This document shows positions 46,380-56,855 of a DNA stretch of 64,000 bases, piece after piece. The notes beneath the pieces are model-generated. The model saw nothing but the letters and a program-made list of their open reading frames with translations. It ran no database searches and had not been told where the DNA came from. Each line of letters opens with the position of its first letter. The stretch's first letter is position 1. This DNA is from Asterella californica (taxonomy: Eukaryota > Streptophyta > Marchantiopsida > Marchantiales > Aytoniaceae), in the NCBI GenBank assembly GCA_036924285.1, contig JAYKYS010000005.1, positions 9,548,001-9,612,000 of the forward strand, read 5' to 3'. A program made the translations under genes and the position numbers.

Positions 46380-48880
46380 CGAGATAACGATCATCACCGC
46401 AAGCACTCTTGGATCTGCTGATCATCATTGCAGTCTCATCACAAGAGAAATACCAACACTCTTAACGGGAAAGAAAACTAAGCGCAACGCTCGCACATAA
46501 ATCCAATCCAAACCTACTAGGTGTATAAACTAGCATGCGAGTATGGAGAGGATCTAAACACATGCAATACTAACAACAACTCTCCACACTCATGGTTAAG
46601 TGCCTTGGAGCACTAGACAAACTTCTATGTCGACTTGTTCTCCAAAAGAATTTTTAATTTTATGTATTTCGAATTTTATGTATTTTATGTATTTTATGTA
46701 AAATCTCTTAACTTTATCTCACTGTCACTCTTCAATCATAGCTCTGAATGAGACGAAACCAAAGCCAATATGTAGCATGAGAACAAGCTCTCTATTAAAG
46801 TATAACATGCAGAAACATCATCTTTGTGTTGACAATTATGTCTTTCCAAAGTTCAATGTTTCTATAACATTCACAAAACTACACTATGGTATTTTCACAA
46901 CTCTCGATTTATGTACTAGTCAACTGATTGCAACCTTTACATCTTCATAAACTTCATCTCCTCATCTTTCCAACAAGGTATGACATGCACGAATCCTAGT
47001 AGTATTGAGCTCACAATATGGCACCAAAGATGGTGAACATGACAATATCAAAAACTCAGTTAGTGGAATATAACATGCCATAACTCCTCCATTCTTGATG
47101 CTATAAAGTTGAAATTTGACCTCCTCCTTTTTCAATGTCTCCTTAACAACTCCAGAAAGTTTCAGATCCAAGTAGAACCCAAACTCTTACAATTGACTTA
47201 AATGTGACATTCACTAATCTTTCTCTCAACCTCTCATGATACACTTTCGACAAAACTTGGTTGTCCAATATCTCATAAACCACTCGACCAAAAGGTCTCA
47301 AACTTCTCAAGAAATTAAAGTGCTTCTTTCACTATCAATTTTGTAAAATTTCAAAATCAGACCCTCAACCAAACTCTCTGAATGATCCAAACCTCTAACT
47401 GCCAATGACACAAGACAATATGTAGACCTTTGTGCACAAAAACAGCGATATCTTCTAACTCAATAATCCAAATGGTTCGAAATTTCACATGTAATAGCTG
47501 ATTGTATCCTCTCAGATCTTGGAAATTTCCATAGCAACAAAATTGACCCCAAGCTCTCAATATCACTCTCAATGTTCTTTGATAACAATCGCTCACTCTT
47601 ATAACCTTTGATATGATATACTCAACTTCAGCCGACCATAACTTTGTCACTCCAATTTGAGATCGGTCGATCTCGAAGCTTATCAGGAAGCTCATCTCGA
47701 GAGCTTCTCAGCAATAGTCAACTCCTCTCTAACAACCCCGGAGAACTCTCAGAAAGTACGAAAAATCTCACGAAAATAAATTTGATAATGAATTTGACCC
47801 CCTCATCTTCAATCATCCGAAACTTTGTCATGCTAGCTTTGAATTGAGCAGTAGTTGAGTCCACGAACATCCTTGTCTTCCAAGCTTTCCAACCATATCC
47901 AAAACTCCACGAATGGACCACGAGAAGTGCCTCCAATCCTTAAAAACATGAAGAGAACTTGGTGGAAGATGATTGATCAAACTTCCGACCAATAGAAAAC
48001 AAGTTGACAAAAGTTGTTGTCTTTCCTCATATGACGAACACACAAGGAGCGAATTTTTATCATGAGTACCATTTGGACACTCAAAGCTTTTATTAAACAC
48101 ACTCCGAATACGTGCCGTTGATGATGTCGTTGATCAAGAAGCACATATACACGATAACACGAAAGATAAAACTACACTCGGTATAGCGTTAGAATGACGA
48201 CTCTAAAACAATCGACAATAAACAAAACTACAAACAAAACAGACGAGGTTATTATATGATTGTAATAATTTTCTATGAAATTTATCACGATAAACTCTCG
48301 ACGTGTCACTTTTAATCGATTATAACAACGTATTTTGATCCAAGTGTTGAACAAAACTCTCATTGCAAAGTTCAAATCCAATCGAGGAACCATACCACAT
48401 AAGATAAGATGTAGACGTAAGATCTCAAACAACGTCATAAGTGACTATCGAAAAAATGATAAGATCCATAGTAGTCATTATCGTAATCATAAATGACTCT
48501 CTCAATGAGTCATCATAAACATTTGAAAGTGATCACGCGGTAGACAATGCAACTTAATGATGAACGGATTCGCAAGTGAAAGATCAGAGCACAAAATGAG
48601 TCTCCGTTCATGTTTACCACTCTTACTACCTCTCGCTCCATCCGACGATACTAAAAACACTCACGACTAGATCTGAATACTCCACACTCAATGTCCAAAG
48701 CTTCGCACACCTCTCTTCATATACAGCAAACTCGCATATAACGACAAGATTATCTCTACTCAGCGGAGAGTACACATATCGTCCACGTGGAGTCTTATCT
48801 TTTCACATGATAAGATCTTGATGGATCCACAACATCAAAACACATACAATAAAGATATATGCAAGTTTCGCACCCTAGCC
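46380..48880 (-). mobile_element. Possible copy B of the minus-strand repeat family, inserted in gag
   Basis: Non-coding AT-rich block with degenerate motifs (CCTC..CTTT..CAA..., GAAATTTC) like those at 14190-14680 and 52220-52870. It separates the gag capsid piece from its CCHC knuckle, so insertion into the plus-strand element is the simplest reading. Alignment by eye is weak and ends are approximate. Confidence 0.35.
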
Positions 48881-48903
48881 AACCTACAACATGACAATGT
48901 CAC

Positions 48904-49180
48904 ATGAGACGACCATCTCTCTTTCGGCATCAAAGCTTACGCAGCGTGGTGGTGGTAGTGGTGATAGAGATCATGCTGAACAGTCACGATATTAAGGAGG
49001 TGTTGGAGGACCTAGTAGGCAGAAGTCCATACCATCATTCTCTAGTCAACAACAGGCGGGCCCTTGCTGGACGTGTGATGGTCCTCATAATCAGAAGGAC
49101 TACACATAAAAGAGAGGTGGTTATGAGACGTCTAGGACGTCTCATGCGACGCCTAAGCAGTGTGAGCATTGCGGACGATC
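48904..49180 (+). pseudogene. Gag C-terminal part with CCHC knuckle
   Basis: In the frame through 48942 a Gly/Arg-rich stretch leads to CWTCDGPHNQKDY: Cys codons at 49065 and 49074, His at 49086, and Tyr in place of the last Cys at 49101. A second Cys pair, CEHC, follows about 25 codons on. TAA stops interrupt the frame before and after. This is the nucleic-acid-binding end of gag, displaced about 2.7 kb from the capsid piece by the intervening block. Confidence 0.65.
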
Positions 49181-49876
49181 AGGTCCACAGTAACGATCGT
49201 GGTTTTGATATCCATCCCGAGCTACGGCAAAGGAAGGTTGATCACGGATAAGACGGAGAAGCTCAAGGAGACCGTGATGATCGAATTGGACGTAGAGGTT
49301 GTGTACTCAGAAGAGGACTAGTCGGTCCACTGTCTGCTAGGACATCAAATACATGGCTACTCGGATTGAGCAGTTAGAGCAGATGATAGCTAGTATGACT
49401 ATGGCTCGTTGAGATATAGTTCGAGGACAAAGGCTTCAACGTCTTATGGAGGAGAAAGAGTTGACTTTGACTTCATGTTTGGTGTGACGCAGAATAAGAC
49501 ATCTACGGCAGTGACTTGAGGTGCAATACGTACCTCTGAGCCACAAGGTGTGTCGATGGAGTTGGATCCATAACACGATGAGGTTGATAGGTAGATCGGG
49601 CTCCTTAGTCATTAATGTTATTGGAGGCGTTGAGGACCACGTCTATGATTCCTAAAAGACCCACCAATGATGTAGTGGAGTTGGATGCATCGACATCTAG
49701 GGATGGAGGTGATGCAAGTCAACCCTCGATGTCGTGGATGCGACGTCAAACTCGATGTTGGAGGCGGCTACAGCAGTTATGAGAGCCTTGATATTTTCAG
49801 CCACGAATATGAGAATATTGGGAGTCAACTTGGCTCTAGTGTTCCAGTTGACGATCACGCTCATTGAGACAAAGAT

Positions 49877-50437
49877 GTGGTTACCTCTAGTGCTGAGGTG
49901 GTTCAGCGAGAGATGGTAGGTGCGTCCATGGAGTCGAAGATCAAGACGGCTAATAGTGATACTTGGCAAGCAGCGGCTGCTAGATTGGATGAATTACTAG
50001 CTAGATCAACGATTGACCGTGTTGGTTTGGCAGCAGGTGTGGTGTTGTTGGATAACAAAAGTGATATCTTCTGTTTGGTGGCACCTTTAAGGAAGGTGTA
50101 TCGATCGCAAAAAGTCTTGTTAGACTTTGGAGCACAATCGTTGATGTTAAAGAAGACGACGTGCATTGGTTTGGGTCAGAGGAAGTCCGAGGTGGAGAGA
50201 TGTCCATTGCAGCTGCAGACATCTCTAAGAGGATCAGGAGGTACAACTCTACACATGACATGTGAGATGCTAATGATACGAGCTCGATCATATCATCCCA
50301 CAGATGGCTCTATGGTGAGGGCCAAGGTCATCGTTACGACCGCGGAGTCTTACGACATATTGTTGGAGGTGCTGTTATATCTTATGAGGTTCATGATCGA
50401 CTATTGGATGGAGACAACATCTTATAGATCAGATTGA
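49877..50437 (+). pseudogene. Retroelement aspartic protease region
   Basis: A 186-codon frame contains VLLDFGAQSLML (Asp83 at 50123-50125), the position of the retropepsin D-T/S-G-A catalytic block with Phe where Thr or Ser is required. It is followed by the SYDILLEVLLYL block, the usual second protease motif (I/L-L-G changed). The catalytic change and the missing Gly mean this copy cannot be active. The segment continues without a clear gap toward the methyltransferase domain 390 bases downstream. Confidence 0.6.
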
Positions 50438-50827
50438 CAGTCTTGTGAGAGACGAGTGAACCGCTTACAAGTGCGGTTCAGTGCTAGAGTTGAGATAACA
50501 GAGCCTACATCAGAGACGATGACGTCCGTTGTAGAGTTCAGTTCGGTCGGATGAATTGTTAAAGAGTAATGTCCATGCGGAGGATACTCTGATCTTTGAG
50601 GAGATGGGAGACATGCCTAGCATGACTACGATAGTACCATCTCAGAGTGATGTCTCACTCTGATATTCGAGTGGAGAGTTGCAACAGTATATTGCTCGAT
50701 TGGTGCAGCAGGTTTGGAGTGAAGCCTTTGTATCACCAATAGAGGAACATGAGGTTGTTTTTGCTACTGACCCTGTTATCTTGTCATCGTTGGATACGAT
50801 GATTCTCATTGTATAGCAGTATCCAGA

Positions 50828-51795
50828 GGAGGGTGTGTGTTGGAGTTGTTTGGAGAAATCAACACAAGTTTGGTTGCGGCATTGTAAGCAGACATACGAG
50901 TACAACGATACTTGTATGTGGAGAGAGATGAGATTGTGTGGCGCATCTCATTGCGTCATATGACACGTTTGGTGTAGAAATATCATAAGTTGTTGTCCAT
51001 GTCAACCGTTAGAGAATATCAACAAGTATTATCATTGGATATTTCGCTACTAAGGGTGTAGGATCTCATGTTTGTTGACACCATTCACTTGGTGATAGTT
51101 GGATGGTCATGTCAAGGTCACACGCGTGTTGGGAGAGGTTAGGGTTTACATGACTCATGATCTAGTATGTTTTTAAGATGTTACGGATGTTATGGCATCT
51201 CCAGATGCATCAAGTGAATCCTCTAGCGTACATCTTGGAGAATGTTTCTTTGTTGGATGATGCTCATACACAAATGATGACGAATGTGCACCAAGGACGG
51301 TCTTGGGTTGGACCAACAATGATATTGGATGCAACGAGAGTGAGATCTTGTACACATCGTCCACTGTTGTGGTGGACGAACTTGTTACCGAGAGAGGTAC
51401 TCAAGCGCACATATGATGTAGTGAGACGACCAATGCACATCACGGTTGATGACATCTTAGATGCATGACGACGGTCTCAAGTAATAAGAGTCGTCGATAG
51501 GTCACTCATGACATCTATGAACCTAGTGAGATGATTTAAGATAGCGTTGTTCACTTTGGTGAGCTTTCTAGCGTCACATGCTTACAGAGATGGAGGACCT
51601 GGGTTGGTGTGGGATGCTCAATTACAGCAGTTGGTGGAGCTCAATATCGATGAGAGAGAGTGAGTGATGGGTTTCTCTACGCGTACGACGGCAGTAACTT
51701 TTGTGTCGGAGGCTTCACGTCGTCAGATGTTGAGTCAAGCAATGGACTTGAATTGCTTGACTTGGATTGTTAACTTTGGATTGGATGAGCGTCTT
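50828..51795 (+). pseudogene. C5-cytosine DNA methyltransferase domain of a retroelement
   Basis: Reads as a DNMT in two frames joined by one frameshift (between about 51150 and 51180). Motif I, CVLELFGEINTSLVAAL (50834-50884), matches the DxFxGxG SAM-binding loop. Motif II-like RYLYVERDE follows. Motif IV is VIVGWSCQGHTRVG, with the catalytic Cys codon at 51110-51112 (Ser instead of Pro in PCQ). Motif VI is YILENVSLL (ENV at 51238-51246). Motif VIII region is SCTHRPLLWWTNL. A target-recognition-side block, GPGLVWDAQLQQL, and motifs IX/X, MGFSTRTTAV...LSQAMDLN, close the domain. The order and spacing fit a compact DNMT3/DRM-size catalytic domain of about 320 residues. In-frame stops: TAA 50885; TAG 50975, 51056 and 51140; TGA 51158, 51466, 51532 and 51661. 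DNMTs transfer methyl from SAM to cytosine C5. A dead copy here. Confidence 0.8.
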
Positions 51796-51796
51796 G

Positions 51797-52222
51797 CTCT
51801 TGAGTTTCTTCTTCTTATTTCTCTTAGAACTCAGTCCTCCTCTAAGTTCCCTTTGTAAAATATGATTGAGTGCGATTAAGTTACCCAAACACCCACATCT
51901 TCAACCACATCATATCTCGCTTGAAAAGACGAAATAGTGAAATTTGTCATCCCAACTTCCTTCTTGGTTCTCTTAGTGTACTCGAAATATTACTCGAGCG
52001 AGTACTTCTACTTGATGACTCCTCCATGCAAACCGGTTCATCAGAAAATTGAGTTCTTCTCCTTTCTTGAGCTAAAAGCTCCACCGATGCATGAGAAGAG
52101 TTTGAGCTCTCTCCCTTTTCATAGATGAGATCTCTCACTACATCGATAGTAGCCACTCTCTTGTCTCGTGCTTGTGATAGATTTCCTCCACCAACATTCA
52201 TTCTGACAATTTCGGCACCCAC
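51797..52222 (-). pseudogene. Ty3/gypsy gag-pol linker fragment
   Basis: The minus-strand frame (52222-51947, continuing below with frame changes) shares TIDVVRDLIYEKGESSNSSH, VELLAQERRRTQFSDEPV and the REPRRKLG end with 11980-11537. The further part (to 51797) matches the Ser/Lys-rich stretch at 11580-11650. It is the most direct proof that the 10.6-kb and 51.8-kb elements are one family. Confidence 0.8.
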
Positions 52223-54004
52223 CTAGAACTTCTAATTGGGCTCAAACTTCACATGAAATTCCCTATGACCTCATTACTACTCTATGTAATTCCAACTTTA
52301 GATCCCAAACCAATTGCTCGGAATGGACCAAGCCTTTTGTATGTGTTGACTTATGAGCTTTATCGATGGTTAAAATCCACGACCCCAACACCTTCTCTTA
52401 ACCAAATGAGCTGAAAGGACACACTCCAATCTTGGAAATTTTCACTCATAATTTTATCCCATTCTCATGAAACAACTTAACACTTGAATCCAAGCAAAAT
52501 GGTTTTATTTTCATTTTTCAACGGTTATAGTCAACTTCAATCGACCATTTTGAGATTAAATCTAATCCAAACGTAGGACTAATCTACATCAGTGCAACCA
52601 ACACGACGTCAACTATCCAATCCCCTTGACAATACCGAAAGATCATCTCTCAAACTCTCAAGACACTAAAAAATGTGACTCATGATATCGATTTAACCCT
52701 CTTGTCTTTGAACAATCGTAACTCCATATTAAGAACTCCAAATCGAACAATCTTTCGCTTCATATTGTAGCCCAGCGTGAGAGCTTTCTAACGAGACCTC
52801 ACACTCCACAAATGTCTCTTAGGAAGACACTTGAAACCTCAAAACCGTCATTGGAACTTAGATGAACTTGATTGATACAAATAGACAAATGAGAAAGATT
52901 GGAGATCACTTTATCTCCTACTTAGCACTATAGATTGAATTGTAACCCTAAAACACTTTCACATCTTCAAAGCTTGAACCAAAATACTTCGATCTAAACT
53001 TAAGATAAGCTAATCACTCTCGTCGGACAATAAAGATAATGATGGCACAAAAATGCATGAGATTCAATACAATGTCAAGATAATGACCTTGAGTCGATCT
53101 ACAATGAAAGGTACGGCAAAAGGAAATGAAGAAACCATCACTTGATTACAAAATTCCTCGTCAAAGTTCCTCGCGATCCACGTATGATGACTAACCTTCC
53201 GCTGATCGAATATCAGCCCAAATGTTGAAAAGAACGTTAGCTAGAAAGTTCAGGTCCATTCACTCGTCAAAGTAAAATGTACACAGCCAAATGTCAATTC
53301 TCTCCGTACGTGAGATCGGTATGATTACCAAATAGACAAGTCGATCATCCTCCGATGAACTCTTCACCAAAATAAGCAACTAATCATTATCAAAAGTGAT
53401 TGTGATGGATGTATTGAAGCTTAATATGGAATGAAGTTGAGAATGAAGATTTCGATACTCAAATCAGTCCTCCATCCATAAATACAACTCTCATAGCTCC
53501 TCAATCTTTATGTAAGACACTAAGAAACACTCACGAAATATCACGCAAAGAAGAATATCTCATGAACTCTCCACCCACCATCTTATATCCTGGTGCAACG
53601 ACAAGGACCATTGAAGTGAACAAACATAAATTGATGATTTGACTCGTTTCACTATCGTGCGATCACTCAAACAGATAGATGCAATCGTGGCACCCATCAC
53701 TTTATTTGACAAGTTACGCGATAAGGTTCATGAAACATAAAAAAAACATAATCTAAGTTCTACGAGAATTTCACACAAGAGCTGCATCACAACACGGCAG
53801 CACGCACAGCCTAATAAAAAAGACAAGAGCAATCGAGTGATCAAACCGAACGAAGACAACAAACCAAGCAGAACCGTAGAATTAGTTAAAACAAACAACA
53901 ACAGAGCGAAAAGAGTAAGACAGAGCGAAATAGAAGAAGTAATGTCGTCAAAGAAGCAAGAGCGAACCCCACTACCGACCAAGTAGATCTTAATGCATGC
54001 ACGG
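52223..54004. other. Non-coding interior of copy C, degenerate repeats
   Basis: AT-rich, with loose repeats of the ~190-bp motif to about 52870. No gene is recognised in any frame; the minus-strand frame at 53982-53728 is a low-complexity hydrophobic run. Confidence 0.4.
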
Positions 54005-55326
54005 TGTCCTGTCGTGGATCGGCTCCTACTTGAAATTCAGACTCTGATGCTTGTCGCTCCAAAGACACTCATGGGAAAAGCAAGTTAGGCCTCAACTTAC
54101 GGGCTTTTGGCATAATTTCGGATCTCCACTTTCATCGCATCAGTGGATAGAGCTCTTTGTCAGCACTCCATAAGCACTTCGTCTACTTCGTTTGGACGCC
54201 TAGCGGAGAAGTTACAAGACTCGAAAAATGGATAAAACAAGCTAAACCCCACCTTACGGACTTTTGGCACGACTTCGGATCTTCACTTTCATCGCATCGA
54301 TGAGTAGAGCTCATTGTCAGCTTTCCATGAGCATCTTGTCTATTTCATTTGGATGCCTAGTGGAGAAGTTACACGATTCGAAAGAAGAAAAAATCAAGCT
54401 AGGCCTTAGTTTACTCTGCTGACTGGTATTTGCGGCTCCAAGCGCTATACTAAGGACGTAAGGGGCATGCTTCTACATTATTGAAGAAAACTTGTACGTA
54501 CAGAGACTGACGTAAGGGGACTGCTTAAGGAGTTTGCTTGTTCTTGTGACATGTCGGTGGACATTTTGGAGAATTGGGAAGTCCAATGCATGTGCGCAAG
54601 ATGTCATTGGGTTCAGATCTGTGTAAGCTACGTGTGGATTAAGATGGTTCGTGAAGAGACGAATCGAGAGATGTGTTCTAGGAGAAATTGAGACGCAGGA
54701 AGAGGATTTGAGGAGCTTCAGTAACATATGAAGGAGAGTTAGATCGTTCGGACCGTTCCGGAGTCCAAACTTGCTGTCCTTGGATCCATCGGGATCAGAA
54801 CGTCGAGTTCTTCAGGAAATTGAAGACGATAGGAAGTTTCATCGAGCGGTTCAAGAGTTCTGAGTGAAATTGACTCGAAAAGAAACGCTTGCGTCAGATT
54901 TTTGTTCACCTGCGACTTGAGATTGGGTTATTCTTCGCGATAGGTGAGCCAAGCTCTTCGTTCTTGGTGCCTACTCCATCAAGGAGTCTTCATCTACGCA
55001 TAAGAAAAGACCGTACGTGGATTGGGTTGTTTGGTTGGGTGTGGTGAGCAAATTTGAGCCACAGGGAGTCGATTTACTTCAATTTTTTACGTCTTGCGAC
55101 CAAATTTATTGCGTGGTTTTGCGAGAGGAACTCCAAACAGCTTGTTTGGAGTCTCGTTGGGTTCCGAGTAGCCAGATCTATTACCAAAGAAGACGGATAT
55201 CAGATCAAGCGATCCGTTTGAGCGGTGTGTGCGGTTTTAAGCCGCAGGGAGGAGTTTTGGAAGGTTAGATCACATGCGATCAAAAATCAGGGATATCTCG
55301 ACTGTTGGGAGTCGGATCTGAAGGTT
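54005..55326 (-). repeat. Retroelement leader or LTR-like repeat, copy C
   Basis: Aligns with 16200-17486. The first 400 bases hold at least two copies of the ~170-bp unit (CTTTTGGCA..ACTTCGGATC, ...GGCGCCTAGTGGAGAAGTTAC-like, GACTCGAAA). The following 900 bases align over the GGTGAGCCAAGCTCTTC and GTGCGGTTTTAAGCCGCA blocks. Confidence 0.7.
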
Positions 55327-56855
55327 TTCTGAGCCAACGGAGTCAGGGAAGAAGACCCTATCGACATTCGAAGACCATTTGACGAAAGAAAAAAGTTCTC
55401 AGATAGATTTTTTTGGGTTTCTTCGCTACAAGTTTTGTCTTTTTGAGTTCGTTAGAGTTCTCGTTGGTCATGTCCAGCTTGTGGTAGCTAGCTTTAGCTA
55501 AGAGCTTGTACATAGATGTTGTTTGGACTTGGGTTTGAATCGTGTGAAGCTGGTGCAACTCTTTTTGTTGTCTCTTTCTTGTCTCAGTTCAACACATTAC
55601 ATCTCCACAGCCAAGAACTTCGTGTTCTCCTGGACATCCTTCACGCAAAATCCGACATGATAATTAACTCAAGAAAAAACTAACTGAAAAAAAAACTAGC
55701 TCACAAAAGCCAAGAGCAAGTAGACTTCATGCGCACACGGTCCAAAAAAAAATAGCTCAAGTTCTCCAACAGAAAATAAAAACATACCCAACCATTACAA
55801 GTACGAATAATGAAGACGAAAGATTTTCCCACTACACTTTTCGCGCTTGTCTCCTACGGCTCCCCTGACAAACCCTCTGTTTCTATGCATATTTGACACC
55901 CCTAATTTACCGGCGGTTTGGGACAATGGCGATAATTAGTGCCGGCGGTTTATGCGGTTCTCGAGTATTTTCCCATTTTCTGACGTTTCCAGACGGAAAC
56001 CATCCGGCGCCTGCTCTTCTTCACCTGTATTTTCAAGAGAAATCACCGTAACAACTTACAAGGAATGCCGGATCCAGGCTGGGGCTGCTCCTATGCTACG
56101 AGTGATGTGTTGAGCAGGGCAATTCGTCCCACAATGCGAACATGCGTACTTGGATCTGTCGCAGTGTCTGTAGTAGCCTAGGTCACGATCTGTGCGGCAG
56201 TTCACTGGACACTACCACGGAAGTTCCTGGACACATTACCACGGTACTCAACTTCTACCGTAAACCTCACCTCGGCTTCGTTTGATCGTTGGTCTGTCCG
56301 TCTCTTCATTCGAATCCACCTTTCCCTCGAAAATGTGCTCTTCCTCTGCGTCCGTTGCCGCGAATTAAGGCCGCGTCGTGTGTCATCGAAGCACGAAGCA
56401 ACTGTCCTCTGAAGCTACACGCATGTCGCGAGAGGTTTAGCGAGAGGGAGTCCAACGTATGGGAAGAGAAGAGGCGGGTGGACCCGATCGATAGCTTGGT
56501 GGCTGGTTGGGTGTTCAATTAATTAGGTGCGGAAGAGTTCAAAAACTAGGTGTATGCAGTTGGAGAAAATAGAGGACAGGTTATGACAATGCGAGGGAAT
56601 GCGAGCAGCGCGGTGAGACGGAAAAGAGGAACGAGCATAGAAGCGATCAAGATGAGTGGGAAAGATCGAACGCTACAGAGAGCTAGGGGTTAGGCAGTCG
56701 ACTTGAGTGCGCTCTACGCCTCGTCGGGGAAAAGGGGGAGTTGCGTAGAAGGCGAGGAATTGTTCGACTGGCAGCGGGTACTGAAGGAGCTGGTGTGAGA
56801 GTGAGAGAGTAAGCCGAGCAGCCTGGAGACAGGAGCGCGGTCATAGGGTGGTGAA
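55327..56855. other. Intergenic DNA and NEDD1 promoter / 5' leader
   Basis: No coding domain recognised. From about 56280 the sequence is richer in GC and likely includes the NEDD1 5' UTR. The minus-strand frame at 57214-56714 overlaps NEDD1 exon 1 and is a shadow. Confidence 0.4.

Larger units (their letters stand above)
45481..51796 (+). mobile_element. Decayed Ty3-like retroelement carrying a DNA methyltransferase domain
   Basis: Plus-strand remnants appear in retroelement order: gag (45481-46190), CCHC knuckle (49065-49103), aspartic protease (49877-50437) and a C5-DNA methyltransferase domain (50828-51795). Then there is an abrupt junction at about 51796 with a minus-strand element. RT and integrase are not present in the window. 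A ~2.5-kb block (46380-48880) interrupts the gag region and looks like an inserted copy of the other retroelement family. All reading frames carry stops. LTRs were not found. Confidence 0.7.
51797..55326 (-). mobile_element. Decayed Ty3/gypsy retroelement, copy C (minus strand)
   Basis: Carries the gag-pol linker fragment (51797-52222) and a leader repeat (54005-55326), each similar to copy A (11537-11980 and 16200-17486) in the same order and strand. The interval between them is shorter than in copy A, so one copy has large indels. It is cut off at 51797 by the plus-strand DNMT element. Confidence 0.7.
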
